NCBI RefSeq assembly: GCF_035594125.1
Contig: NC_087198.1
Location: forward strand, 2,329,133-2,393,132
Reading direction: 5' to 3'
Length of the DNA: 64,000 nucleotides
From: Scylla paramamosain
Lineage: Eukaryota; Arthropoda; Malacostraca; Decapoda; Portunidae
Part shown: positions 36,602 through 47,824 of the stretch, piece after piece
Position numbering within the stretch: the stretch's first letter is position 1
How the letters are laid out: every line of letters starts with the position of its first letter
The notes under the pieces: generated by a model
Database searches by the model: none
What the model was told of the DNA's origin: nothing
Seen by the model: only the letters and a program-made list of their open reading frames with translations
Made by a program: the position numbers and the translations under genes

Positions 36602-36700
36602 AGAGGAACTTTAAGGTAAATTAAAGAATTATAGCAAAAGGAGCGTACTAAGATTGTTGGAGGAGGAGGAGGAGGAGGAGGAGGAGGAAGATGACGAGGA
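36507..36700. repeat. (CT)n and (GGA)n repeats
   Basis: (CT)n at 36507-36598 and (GGA)n at about 36658-36690, with GGA/GAA-rich continuation to about 36790. Confidence 0.95.
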
Positions 36701-37101
36701 GCAGGAGGAGCAGAAAGAAGAAGAAGAGCAGGAGGAATAAAAAGACAAGGAGCAGCAGGAGGAGGAGAAGGAAGAAGAGTTGACAGGAAGCGGAGGTGAA
36801 TCACCGTAAACTCTTTTATATACAATCTTTTGAAAGGAACGGGATCCTTATGAAAACCTTTGTAGTGCTTCTGTAGTTAGTGGCAGCTTTCATAATCACG
36901 TGACTCAAGTAAGGTAACAAGAGCCCTGCCATCACTAGTTGCCGGAAGTGTGATATAACATGCGGGATTATGTAACACTGATAATTTCTTTTTTTACATT
37001 TTTTTTTTTCTGTACGTAGATTAAACATTAAGTTTTCCAGATTTTTTTCCGTTTTTCGCAAAGTGCAGTGTTTTTTTTTTTCTATAACTTCTTGATAGCC
37101 T

Positions 37102-37214
<113 letters not shown>

Positions 37215-37865
37215 CTACAGTTATTATATGTTCTGTCCACGAACCTGAGGACATATCGCATCCTAAACAAAACAGACGTTCCCTTCCCGTCTTCACGTCT
37301 GAAAGTTGCAATATTTACTTTTTTGTCATCGAGCACAGCAGGCGATGTTTCTGGCGCTGGTGTGTTTGATAAAGCAACTGTTTGAGATTCCAGATTCTGC
37401 TTTTGAACGCGAAGGTTTAATGAACCGATGGAAATTTATTGCATGTTTTCTTACTTACATCTCTCCTGTGTGCCTTCATTGCGTAGCTTTTCAACAGGTC
37501 TGCTCCTTCAGTGTCCCTCTTGTCATCTAAAAAATTACTTAGCCCACAACATTACGTATGCTAAGATCACCACCTTGCCTCCGTTTTCTTCGTCCCTTCA
37601 TTTTCATTCTTGTCCTTGTCACTGTCGTCCTCCTTGACCTCCTCCTCCTCCTCCTCCTCCTAGCTCTTGTTTTTGTTGTTGTTTTTGTTGTTATTGTTCT
37701 CCTTCTCTTCCTCCTCCCCCTTCACCACCACCACCACTACCACCACCACCACCATCACCACCCACATCCCCTTTACGGTGCCACCAATCCCCTGAACAAA
37801 CATCACCATCCTTCACGTAAGCCCATAACTCAACGCTAACACCTGCCTCCCCATGGTTCCTGCAG

Positions 37866-38023
37866 CAGAGGGAGGTGTTCGACGCGCTCTTCTTCACCAC
37901 CTGGTTCTGCACGGCCTGGACGGGGCCTCGCCTGTCATCCCTGCTTCACGAGGGACAAGGACTCACTCAAGATCTCCCTCAAAACCATCGCGCAGAATTT
38001 CAGGGACCGCGGCGTCACTTTCA
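37866..38023 (+). other. Candidate protein-coding exon of a host gene
   Basis: A good acceptor (CATGGTTCCTGCAG ending at 37865) and a good donor (TCA/GTAAGT at 38024) bracket 158 bases with coding-like composition. One phase reads REVFDALFFTTWFCTAWTG in the first half. Another reads CFTRDKDSLKISLKTIAQNF in the second half. The change of phase suggests a 1-2 base indel, so it may be a pseudo-exon. I do not recognise the protein, and no neighbouring exon is identified. Confidence 0.35.
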
Positions 38024-38027
38024 GTAA

Positions 38028-38028
<1 letters not shown>

Positions 38029-38104
<76 letters not shown>

Positions 38105-38118
38105 GAGAGAGAGAGAGA
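38029..38118. repeat. (GA)n microsatellite
   Basis: About 45 GA units with one GGA interruption, starting five bases after the candidate splice donor. Confidence 0.95.
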
Positions 38119-38449
38119 CTTAAGTTGTTTTCATTTCTGGATGTGCGTTGTAATCCCACGCTCAGGGCGGCACAACAGCAAGGAGAGGCATGTCCCGAGC
38201 CCCGCCTAAGGACAATGTCTCTCTGGGGGATTTTTAGGGATAAGCCGCTCGAGCTGACTGCCGCCTTGTTGTCCTGGGCACTGCTGAGACCGAGGGCAGG
38301 GAGGGAGGGAGAGAGGCAGGAAGAAAAGGGACTTAGCTTGGAGGAAGAGCTTGTCTGTGTTTTATCTCTTCGTAGGGATGATTGTTTCAGTAGGGGAATG
38401 AATTTTATTTATTTATTTGCTCCGAGAGATCCGAACGCGATACATACAG

Positions 38450-38551
<102 letters not shown>

Positions 38552-39046
38552 GTGTGTGTTTGCGTGCGAGGCAGCATCACAACACACACAGAGGCTGAGT
38601 AGTGGTGCTACATCCCTGAGAGAGTGTCACGGGGACTAAGGCGGTTATGAGATGAAAGGTGGGAGAGAACTTCACACTCCAGAATAAATTCCAGCGCCTG
38701 ATGTGAGAGAATCGGGAAGGTGTGACGTCACCTTCAGAAATCGCAGCGATCGTGCCTCAGCCATGTAAGTGAAGCAAGAGTCGAGGGCAAAGTTGCCTTG
38801 ATTTGGCTTGGCAGGTTGTCAGCACGGCACCACTTGGTATTATTCTAGCGACACATTATGAAATTCCATCCAAGTCAGCTGCCGTTGAAGGATAAATGAC
38901 AAGAAAGAATATTTTCCTAGCAATAAAAAAAATCAATGTGTTAAATCAGAAGGATAGAAGGACACGATAGAAAATTTGTAATATATTAATGGTGAAGTAT
39001 TACGAAAAGACTCAACTAAAATAGCTCTCTTAACAGATGCTAGCAC

Positions 39047-39050
<4 letters not shown>

Positions 39051-39140
<90 letters not shown>
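39051..39140. repeat. (GA)n microsatellite
   Basis: About 45 GA units. An 18 bp tandem duplication (GGGGCACAACCCACCAGA) follows at about 39175-39212. Confidence 0.95.
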
Positions 39141-39143
<3 letters not shown>

Positions 39144-41050
39144 AAAAATAATTGGGGATTATTTTACTAGCTTTGGGGCACAACCCACCAGAGGGGCACA
39201 ACCCACCAGAATAATGAAAACTGACATGAAAAAAAAAACTCTTTATTTTCTAAGGACTGAAAGATGGACGATTATTGATTATTGTTGGTAAAAGCAATAT
39301 TTTCAGTGGGGAGAGAAAGCAGTAGTAGTTTTCTGTCTTGAATGCGCGAGGATCATATTGTAGTGTAATATGTTGTTATCGTCCAAAGTTTTAATGTGTT
39401 AGGTACAGACAGGAAGGTCTCATGCGTGTAATCAATAATAGTTCAGAGGAAAGGAGGAACAGCAGCACTAAGAAGGATGAGGCTCCGTCAGAGAAACACA
39501 GTACAGAAAAGCTCCTGGCGGGGTAACTAGAATGACTGGGTTTTAGAAGATCATGGATGTTGCCTGCAGGATGAAGGGTCTCGGCTCAGGCTCGATGAAC
39601 AGAATAAGACAAAGGCAAAGTTGACTGGACAAAACTACGGTGCCAAAAATACGTTTAAATGAGCAAGACAAGAGAGAAGTGCGGATTGTACTGATGCAGG
39701 ACTGATGAACATTAGACACTGTGTTCTTGATTAGCAATGGAAGGTCGGGTCAATAGTGTGAAAAACTAGGATGGAAAATATCAGTACAGGTGTGGCTAGA
39801 GAACACAGTGTTCCAGGAAGTAAAAATATCGAAAAATATGAAAGAACCATTGTATAATAAAACTTTCTGTTGTGGAAGATCGGGAGTAAAGCTGATGAAA
39901 ACTGCGTCATGATCATCATCATTATCATCATCATCATCATCATCATCATCATAAAATAAGGAAAGCTTCTGAAAATATTATTGAAAGAATGCAGCGTGTC
40001 GAGAGAGATGGAAATCATGGGAGACGCGCACAGTATTTCTAGTGACTGTAATTTATGCTTCTCATTCTCGATATTTTTTTTATTTTTATCACCAGTTCTA
40101 CGTTTTTGTGACACAAATATGAAGGAGTGTGCGAACGATAAAGTTTCACAAAGCAAAAAACACTTTCGGCAGAAGCAAATTAAAGGCAGAAGGGAGTGAG
40201 GGGATGCGGGGCCACTTACCTCGGTGCAGTGGTTGGCGCTGAGGTGACGCGTGGTGTGGTGACTGCATCCTAGAGATTTTACCTGGTTTACGTTCCAGAT
40301 GTGTGTGTGTGTGTGTGTGTATGTGTGTGTAAACGATAACTCAAATCGATCATTTCCTCACGTCGCTTACACTCAAGAATTTGACATGTTAATAGAGACG
40401 TGTCCTTTCATCCCTCGAGGAGTGACGCCCGCTTGCCTCCCGCTCCAGCACGGCAGGCAAAGAAAACGAGAGTCTGTTCCCCCGCCTCCCCTGGAGCACC
40501 TGTTGCAGCCCCGCAGGATTACAGACTTGCAGACTGGAAAGTTCTGCATTAATTTTACCGAATCTCGTAATCTCTTGGTAAATAGGAATCGGCGAGCAAC
40601 AAGCGACCTTTCCTGGTTATTCATCATGATTCGAGATCATGATCTTAAATGTAACTTGTTTATCAATGAACCTTATATTTACATGTGACAGAATAGTCAG
40701 GCGTGGAGGGAAGAGCGCCTGAAGTGTGTGGACAGTGTGAAGACCAGTGCCAAGAAATGCCGGGGTTTTGAAAGCCGGAGAAACTCGGTGATGGTAAACT
40801 GTTGACGGTAAAAGATTAATGGGAAACTTTTTGGTGGTGCAAGTCAGATGAAAAATCTTTAAAGGTGGAAAAAAATATGGGATATTTCCGTGATGGAAGA
40901 AAGATAAGGAGTTTTTCGAGGCTGGTGACTGGCGGCTGGTCAGTGTGTGTGTGTCCAGCCTGTACTGTAAACAACAAGGCAGCTCAAGCTCCTGAGTTTT
41001 CAAGCTGTTTTCAAGTATTCTGCCAGTATTTGGACCACGCAACTACAAAA
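39141..41050. other. Sequence without a supported gene; (CAT)n at 39915-39952
   Basis: A CAT trinucleotide repeat lies at 39915-39952 and a short (GT)n at about 40300-40329. On the minus strand a consensus donor (CACCGAG/GTAAGTGG) occurs near 40226, but there is no convincing exon around it. Confidence 0.5.
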
Positions 41051-41180
41051 GCAAGTGTGTGAAGTCCTACTGCCTGTTGTGGTGTGTAGAATTTTGAGGG
41101 AGTAGTGGGACTTAGTCTAAAAATAAGTTAAGAATCCAAGCAGCCTGGCAAAACCCTCCCTCAAATCCCTTCCCTTTGTT

Positions 41181-41192
41181 TGCGCATGCGCA
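41181..41192. promoter_or_regulatory. NRF1-like palindrome
   Basis: TGCGCATGCGCA is a perfect NRF1 consensus palindrome, 62 bases before the ORF1 ATG. That it drives transcription is inferred. Confidence 0.55.
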
Positions 41193-41201
41193 CAAGGGTT
41201 G

Positions 41202-41209
41202 TGACGTCA
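41202..41209. promoter_or_regulatory. CRE site
   Basis: TGACGTCA is the full cAMP response element palindrome, ten bases after the NRF1-like site. Confidence 0.55.
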
Positions 41210-41216
41210 GGACGCC

Positions 41217-41230
41217 GTTGCCATAGAAAC
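41217..41230. promoter_or_regulatory. X-box-like (RFX) site
   Basis: GTTGCCATAGAAAC matches the RFX X-box half-site pattern GTTGCC-AT-N-GNAAC with one mismatch. It lies 24 bases before the ORF1 ATG. Confidence 0.45.
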
Positions 41231-41253
41231 GCGGCGAACTGCTGAACGCCACC

Positions 41254-41997
41254 ATGGCCCGGCAAGTAGCAGAATTACGGAAATTACAAAGACATCAGCT
41301 TAAACAAATAAATAAGGATGACTTGATAGACAGCATTTTGTCATACAACGAAGAAGAACAACTCCATACCATCACTGGACAGTTTGCTTCATTAATGCAA
41401 GAAATAAATGAACTGAAAGCTATGCTGTCATCTCCTGACAGTGTTGTGAACAAGAGACTCACTGAAATGGAGGCCAGAATTGAGAAGCAAGGACGAATTA
41501 TAGCCGCACAGCAACAGTTTTTGGAAGCTGTGGACAAGAAGGAAAGAGAGAACAACATAGTCATCCTTGGCGTAACAGAGCAGAATGAGTCACTAGAAGG
41601 CGCTACAAACGACGAAGACAAGTTAGAAGTTCTATGGAACAAAATTGGTGTCGAGGACGTCCGAGGAACGCACTGGAGGTTGGGACGTGAAGCCAACAAC
41701 GGAGAAAGCCGCAGGTCTCGCCCTATACTGCTGACCCTGACGGATAAGGATGTAAGGAGTCGCGTCTTGGAGAACAGCAATCGTCTGAAGAATGCAGGAG
41801 ATAATGTCAAATCCATCTATATTAAGAAGGATGTTCACCCTAGCGTCAGGAGGGAGTGGAAGAGGTTGCGAGACGTTGAGAGAGAGGAGAAGGAGAAGCC
41901 AGAAAATGTTGGGTGCGTTATCCGCCTTGATCCAAGAGAACGTAAAGTGTACAAGGATGGTGAGATAATTGATAGTTGGAATCCTTTGTTTTTTTAG
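41254..41997 (+). CDS. LINE ORF1 protein (coiled coil, RNA-binding type)
   Basis: 247 codons. ATG 41254 lies in a perfect Kozak context (GCCACCATGG). Residues about 1-35 are basic (LRKLQRHQLKQIN). Residues 40-105 look like a coiled coil with regular Leu/Ile and acidic/basic alternation (ITGQFASLMQEINELKAM, then EMEARIEKQGRIIAAQQQ). A RENNIVILGV stretch follows, typical of the RRM-like core of LINE ORF1 proteins. The C-terminal third is basic (SVRREWKRLRDVEREEKEK). Such proteins trimerise and package the element RNA. The frame ends TTG TTT TTT TAG. ORF2 is open in the -1 phase across this point. Confidence 0.8.
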   Translation: MARQVAELRKLQRHQLKQINKDDLIDSILSYNEEEQLHTITGQFASLMQEINELKAMLSSPDSVVNKRLTEMEARIEKQGRIIAAQQQFLEAVDKKERENNIVILGVTEQNESLEGATNDEDKLEVLWNKIGVEDVRGTHWRLGREANNGESRRSRPILLTLTDKDVRSRVLENSNRLKNAGDNVKSIYIKKDVHPSVRREWKRLRDVEREEKEKPENVGCVIRLDPRERKVYKDGEIIDSWNPLFF

Positions 41998-42029
41998 ATA
42001 ATCCACAGCAAGTGAGTCAGATAAAGATA

Positions 42030-45000
42030 ATGTCTTGGAATATAAACAGTGTGCGTACTAAGATGGAGAAAATGAGTGTTAGACAAATGCTGGCCAACTA
42101 TGATGTGATTGGTCTAAATGAAGTAAAAACTAATGAGCATGTGCATTTCCCCGGTTATGTAACCTTTAGAAGTAAGGCCACACAATCGAGTAACAGGGGA
42201 GGCACAGTGGTGCTGGTGAGAAACTGTATCGCCCCGTTTGTTTACGAGGTTGATACCAGTGTTAATGATCAGGTGTGGTTACAGTTTCGAAACATGTATG
42301 GTGTTTTGTTTGGTTTCATCTATGTACCACCAAATGATTCCCAATATTATAGTCATGAGTCTTTTGCTGCTATTCAAGGAAAAATCAAGGCCAAGTACAT
42401 GTGTAATGGTTACATCATGATGGGAGATATGAACGCAAGATTTGGCAAAAGAGTGAGGGAAATTTTACCATATGTACAAGAGCAAGAGAGTCACCCATAT
42501 TCATACCCACATATAAATGATGATGTCAATGTTGCTAATGACAATGCAGAAGTGTTGTCTTCTATTTGTATGAATAACAAGCTTTTGGTGTTAAACAACC
42601 TGAAAACATGTAAGAATAATTTCGTGAGTGACAAAACGTACCGCAAGCGTGATGTATGGATTTCCGAGTTAGATGTATGTATTGTATCACCACAGTTGTT
42701 AGACTCTATTAATGATTTTTCAGTGATGCAACGTATCGACCTTCCATCTGACCACGCCCCAATAACTGCCACAGTGAATGTCACAGGGGTAGACCTAGAT
42801 AACCTTAGTGTACGGGCGTCCACACTTGGTGGACACGCAGCTCTGTTAGGAACGGCAGGAAGATCAAGGTTGGTAAGAAAACCTGTAAGATTCTGTGAGA
42901 TTGATAAGGAGAATTTTGTGAGACATATAGCACAACAAATGCCATGTATACAAGATGATGATGTGAATTCTTATGTTAACAACCTTTCGGACACTTTGTA
43001 TACATATGCCAAGAGTAGTGTTGTACTGAATGAGGAAGTGTCGCCTGTCAGTAGAATGGAGTTAGGGAGATGGGAGAGGCTGATGGAGGATGATGACGAT
43101 GCGAGGGTATGGAAGGCAATTGATTGGAAGGGTAACTATAGTACATCTACGCATAGTGATAGTAATCTACCAAGTGATGCAGAATTTAGGGACCATTTTG
43201 AGAAAGTACTGAATCCTGCACGAGAAACTCAAAATTATTTATCAGATCTGTCTACAGATATTAATATTCCTGTGCTTGACGAACCCATCTCTCCCCTAGA
43301 AGTACAAAATCAAATAAAAAGGATGAAGGTTAACAAGGCATGTGGGCCTGATGGTATCCCTCCTGGAGTTTTTTCACTTATGTCACCCCAGTGGCTTGTT
43401 ACTATTGCCACATTATTTAGTTGTATTTTTTCATCTGCTATGTTCCCTTATGCATGGAATAGAGCAAAAGTATTTGTAATATTTAAGAAAGGTGACAAGA
43501 CTAACACTGATAACTATCGTGGAATAAGCGTCATTAACTCTATAGCTAAACTGTATGAGATGGTACTTTGTGAACGCCTGAATCAGTGGTTCAAACCAGA
43601 CAGGGAACAAGCAGGGGCGCAGAAGAAGCGTGGATGTATAGAGCATATAGTAACGCTCAGGCTGCTTACCAACACAGCCAGGTTAAAGAAGATTAAGTTG
43701 TTTGTGGTATTTATAGATTTCTCGAAAGCGTATGACATCGTTCCAAGGAAAACTCTGTTTACTGTGATGAAGGGTTTGGGGTGCGGGGCCGTGATGCTGG
43801 CCGCTATGGTGGCCATGTATCGCACCACGGAAAGTGTTATCGGTGCCGCAGTATTGAGCGCCTCACAGGGAGTCAGACAAGGATCCCCTACCTCTTGCTT
43901 TTTGTTTGTAATGTTTGTCAATATGTTAATCAGATCTGTTAAAGGAAAGTGTAGACCAGAAGTATTTATAGAATGGTTAAAAATTTTAATGTTCATGGAT
44001 GATACAGTATTATTATCAACGAGTAGGGAGAATATGTACATTAAGCTAAGGATATTACAGGAATATTGTAAAGAGTATGGTATGAGGATAAACAGTGCAA
44101 AGACGAAATTTTTTGTCATCAATGGTGGGCTAGGAGACAAGGAGCCGTTTAGTGTAGGTGGTACGAGTATGAAAGTGGAACACTGTGATAGTTATATGTA
44201 TTTGGGTTCACCATTTACGTGTGACGGTTCTGTGTCTTCTGCCGTCAAGGTACATGCAAAGAACAAATTATGTCATGTGTTAAAGTTTATATCGTTTTTA
44301 AAGAAGAATAATGATATCCCCTTTATAGTAAAGCGACGTGTGTTTGACGCTGCCCTCCTGTCGTCACTAGTGTATGGTTGTGAGTCCTGGATTGATGCTG
44401 ACGTTAAACCTGTAGTTAACCTTTATAACTGGGCACTGAAACAACTGTTAGGGGTGAGAAAAACTACTCCTAACGTGGTGTGTTATGTCGAGTCGGGTTA
44501 TCCATCGCTTCCTGACCTTGTGAAATATAGACAACATAAGTTTTTAAAGAAAATGTGGGATGAGAGGTCCAGTATGAATGATGATCCACTATCTTTTGCA
44601 ATGAGAAAAGTAATAAACGAGAATACGAATATGGGCAAGTGCGTGAAAGAAATGATAAGAGGGGAAGTACCTGACATGTCTGTGTTATTGGAGAAAGCGA
44701 AGTGTTGCATCAGAGATTCAGGTACATCAAGATGTATAGTGTATAAAGACATAAATCCCACATTATCCACACACGAGATTTACACTAAGAGGCAAATCTT
44801 AAATGAGTTTCATAGACTGGATTTTACAAGGTTTCGATTATCTGGCCACACTCTAGCTATAGAAACAGGGCGATGGAATAGGCGAGGACGTGGCCGCTTA
44901 CCGCTGGAGGAGCGGCTGTGCAGTTGTGGTGAGATACAGACGGAGAGACACGTACTGGAGAACTGTACTCTCACCCAACATCTAAGGAATAACTATAGAT

Positions 45001-45086
45001 ACGAAACAATGGAAGATGTATTTACAAAATGTACAACTAGCGGGATGTGTAATGTAATTTTCGATGTACTTAAAGTATATAAATAA
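42030..45086 (+). CDS. LINE ORF2: APE endonuclease, reverse transcriptase, zinc knuckle
   Basis: About 1018 codons from the ATG at 42030 (MSWNINS, the start of the endonuclease fold). The frame is open back to 41976, overlapping ORF1. Endonuclease: WNIN at 3-6, NEVKT with catalytic Glu at 31, MMGDMNARFG, and SDHAPIT near 250. Reverse transcriptase: ACGPDGIPPG, DNYRGISV, FIDFSKAYD with Asp 563, QGVRQGSPTS, and the active site FMDDT at 655-659. The C-terminus has CSCGEIQTERHVLENC, a CCHC knuckle near 964-980. All catalytic motifs are present and the frame is uninterrupted to TAA at 45084, so this copy could be active or a recent insert. Translation is probably by reinitiation or -1 shifting at the ORF1 end. 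Confidence 0.9.
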   Translation: MSWNINSVRTKMEKMSVRQMLANYDVIGLNEVKTNEHVHFPGYVTFRSKATQSSNRGGTVVLVRNCIAPFVYEVDTSVNDQVWLQFRNMYGVLFGFIYVPPNDSQYYSHESFAAIQGKIKAKYMCNGYIMMGDMNARFGKRVREILPYVQEQESHPYSYPHINDDVNVANDNAEVLSSICMNNKLLVLNNLKTCKNNFVSDKTYRKRDVWISELDVCIVSPQLLDSINDFSVMQRIDLPSDHAPITATVNVTGVDLDNLSVRASTLGGHAALLGTAGRSRLVRKPVRFCEIDKENFVRHIAQQMPCIQDDDVNSYVNNLSDTLYTYAKSSVVLNEEVSPVSRMELGRWERLMEDDDDARVWKAIDWKGNYSTSTHSDSNLPSDAEFRDHFEKVLNPARETQNYLSDLSTDINIPVLDEPISPLEVQNQIKRMKVNKACGPDGIPPGVFSLMSPQWLVTIATLFSCIFSSAMFPYAWNRAKVFVIFKKGDKTNTDNYRGISVINSIAKLYEMVLCERLNQWFKPDREQAGAQKKRGCIEHIVTLRLLTNTARLKKIKLFVVFIDFSKAYDIVPRKTLFTVMKGLGCGAVMLAAMVAMYRTTESVIGAAVLSASQGVRQGSPTSCFLFVMFVNMLIRSVKGKCRPEVFIEWLKILMFMDDTVLLSTSRENMYIKLRILQEYCKEYGMRINSAKTKFFVINGGLGDKEPFSVGGTSMKVEHCDSYMYLGSPFTCDGSVSSAVKVHAKNKLCHVLKFISFLKKNNDIPFIVKRRVFDAALLSSLVYGCESWIDADVKPVVNLYNWALKQLLGVRKTTPNVVCYVESGYPSLPDLVKYRQHKFLKKMWDERSSMNDDPLSFAMRKVINENTNMGKCVKEMIRGEVPDMSVLLEKAKCCIRDSGTSRCIVYKDINPTLSTHEIYTKRQILNEFHRLDFTRFRLSGHTLAIETGRWNRRGRGRLPLEERLCSCGEIQTERHVLENCTLTQHLRNNYRYETMEDVFTKCTTSGMCNVIFDVLKVYK

Positions 45087-45320
45087 GGAAATCTAAATGA
45101 ATGCGAATAATTTGTATGATATCTGGTAATGTCTATTTTTGGGTAGAGAAAAAATTTTTTTATTTTGTATTTTGGGAGTTCTTTTGCTGCATTGCAAGAA
45201 TATTTATTTAATGATTTAGAATATTGTGGACTACAATTATTAATGGACTACTGCTGTGGATATTTTTTTGTATTTTAGTTTTTGTTTTAGTTTTGTTTGC
45301 TGTAATATGATTGTGTAGTC

Positions 45321-45348
45321 AATAAATCTATCTATCTATCTATCTATA
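45321..45348 (+). promoter_or_regulatory. Poly-A signal and (TCTA)n tail of the LINE
   Basis: AATAAA at 45321-45326 is fused to about five TCTA units. A microsatellite-like tail instead of poly-A is known for several LINE clades. Confidence 0.6.
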
Positions 45349-45375
45349 TCTTCACTCCATGGAGAGAGTTCTGAA

Positions 45376-45640
45376 AGTTGATAAAATAAAGACACGTATA
45401 AAGAAAGTATAGAAGAATGAAAGCAGCGTTAGTTAAAGAGTGGAAGGTTTTCATCACATCACTGGTTCACTTCAGGCTGAAACACTAGCAAAGGCAAACA
45501 GTTACATCGAAAACAAACCACCAGCCAGGGACGCTCAGTGCAAACTGGATAACAGCCAATACCTGCCGTGAAATTACCTAGTGCCGCCGCCGCCCTTCAC
45601 GCCACCACGCCTCAGGACGCACCATTATAATGTAAAAAAA
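45376..45640. repeat. Dispersed repeat pair, copy a
   Basis: ATAAAATAAAG, then GGTTCACTTCAGGCTG, AACAGCCAATACCTGCCG, GAAATTACCTAGTGCCGCCG and CGCCACCACG appear in the same order as at 48970-49190. The two are diverged duplicates of about 220-260 bp. Copy b carries a full CRE (GTGACGTCAC) where copy a has CTTCACGCCAC. Confidence 0.65.
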
Positions 45641-45834
45641 GAAAAAAAAATGCAAATATGAATCCAAAGGGCTTTCAGATATACAAGTGTACGGACAGTG
45701 TTCTGTGTTGACGGAGAAAGACGTGGAGAGTGACGGTGGGGAGAATATAGGCGTAGGATTTTTTTTTTTTTTTAAGCAACACTAGTTGCCTACGTATTGT
45801 ATTGTATCTGCACATGTTGCCGTTGCTGTTATTG

Positions 45835-45838
45835 CTGC

Positions 45839-45870
<32 letters not shown>

Positions 45871-46080
45871 ATGATAGTGATAATGATAATGTAATGTACT
45901 AAGGCTTCAGAGGCGGTTTTTTTTTTTTTTTTGGGGGGGGGTGGGTTGGGTAGCGGATGCAGTAATGCAAACAGGTCTAGCAAACTGATGAATTGGCATT
46001 TACTTTGAGAGAGTAGGTGTTGGTGGTGGTGGTTGTGGTGGTGGTGGTGGTTGTGGTGGTGGTGGTGGTGGCGGTGATGG
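45835..46080. repeat. (GCT)n/(GAT)n and (GGT)n repeats
   Basis: (GCT)n and (GAT)n at about 45830-45890, T and G homopolymers at 45918-45943, and GGT-rich repeat at 46018-46077. Confidence 0.9.
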
Positions 46081-46504
46081 GGGCAGACAATGATGGCCAA
46101 GGACAGAAAAAAAAGGTTGCAAATTTTGTAGTGTGCGTCACCGGTCGATAGCTAATCACAAGGAGCCCTACAGGAGAACAAGAGGAAGGGAGAGAAGATG
46201 AATGAAGGAGAATCGAGGAGAAACAATGGGAAAGACTGGGAAGGGTTTAGCACTGTACCATAACAAGACTCAACACAGACGCCTTTGTTCGATAGTGCTC
46301 AATCATTCACAATCTTAGACTGAAAAATAAATAAAAAGTAAACGCACCGAAGAAAATACACATTAAAAAAATAAAGATGAAGCACACTATCTGAAGACCT
46401 GTATTATATTTATACCGATATACTATAAAAAAAAAAATCAAAGGATAAAGTACATTGATATGCTTTATGGCTAAACACAACCAACTCCCTCTTTAAGTGT
46501 ATCG

Positions 46505-46614
<110 letters not shown>

Positions 46615-46904
46615 CGGATTAACACTGAGCACAAGTGTCAAATTATCATCTTGGAGCAGGAAAGTGGTAATATCCTTGGAGAGTCCCGTATGAGATGAGA
46701 TGAGAGGGAAGAGTGGCAGCAGACCATGAAGCAGCGAATATTGACAAGTGGCATTAATAAACACACACGTCTTGCTCTTCTTTCCCCTTCGCTTGATCGC
46801 GTTTGGCTCAACACTCGGGTCTTCCTTGGCTGTCTTCCTGTTGTTCCGTAGGTGTCTCTAATGATGAGGAAGGAAGTACACGCTACGACAAACAATGCTG
46901 GAAG

Positions 46905-47100
46905 TAGTAGTAGTAGTACTACTACTAGTAGTAGTAGTAGTAGTAGCAATGATAATAATAATAGTAATAGTCTGGCTATATTTAATTTATCTGACTATAT
47001 ACCAGGCCGCATCACACACTCTTAGGCCCTGCTGTAAACGAACAGTCTCGTAAACATAATAATAAAAATAATTATGATAATAATAATGATAATAATAATG

Positions 47101-47160
<60 letters not shown>

Positions 47161-47180
47161 TAATAATAATAATATTAAGA
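46905..47180. repeat. (AGT)n and (AAT)n repeats
   Basis: AGT/ACT trinucleotides with a small inverted centre (AGTAGTAGTACTACTACT) at about 46905-46950, and AAT-rich repeat at 47058-47180. Confidence 0.9.
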
Positions 47181-47498
47181 GTAAGATGATGAAAACAAAA
47201 GTAATGACGATAATATTGACTTTTTTTCATCCGGAGGCATATACATCTTATAAGAAACAATTGACACACACAATAATTACAAAATATATTAACAATGGTA
47301 AAAGAAATCAATGTTATAGTAAAGTACAACTCAATGAAAAAAATACTAATAATGTTCTATATTAATATGAAAACCAATACTTTCAGAAGCACAGGTGCAT
47401 TCTTATCAACCATCCTCTGGAAATTGTTAGAGATCATTCCCTTGCATTATATAACTACTCCACGTCCTTAATATATATATAAAGTCAACCAATTATGA

Positions 47499-47605
<107 letters not shown>

Positions 47606-47824
47606 ATGGCGGAGGCTAAAGATAGACAGGTTTACTGCACAGACATACTAGATTCGCATTTATAATCGTTGTGATGTTTTATTTCTGCTTATTTTGACAG
47701 TCTCTAGTGAAGTTATTGGAGTTTAAAATGGTATTGTCATCATTCTGGTGATAGTTTTATCAAGGAGTGAGAAAATACGTACACGAGCCTAACTAGCCAT
47801 CTTAGTGAGAGATCGAAGCCTTTA

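Larger units (their letters stand above)
41060..45350 (+). mobile_element. Two-ORF non-LTR retrotransposon, apparently full length
   Basis: A second LINE family unrelated to the Jockey-like copies. It has a GC-richer 5' region with transcription factor sites, an ORF1 coiled-coil protein, an overlapping ORF2 with endonuclease, reverse transcriptase and a C-terminal zinc knuckle, a T-rich 3' UTR, AATAAA at 45321 and a (TCTA)n tail at about 45325-45348. No frameshift or nonsense codon interrupts either ORF. The 5' limit (about 41060) is approximate and no target-site duplication was found by eye. The clade is not assigned. Confidence 0.8.

Noticed and set aside
38840..38860. CGACACATTATGAAA identical to part of the Harbinger transposase (28595-28610)
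   Set aside because: The match is about 15 bases with no similarity on either side, so it is most likely chance.
40216..40270. Mini-exon on the minus strand with a GTAAGT donor
   Set aside because: The donor is good but the acceptor is weak and the implied exon has only about 40 bases with no protein evidence.
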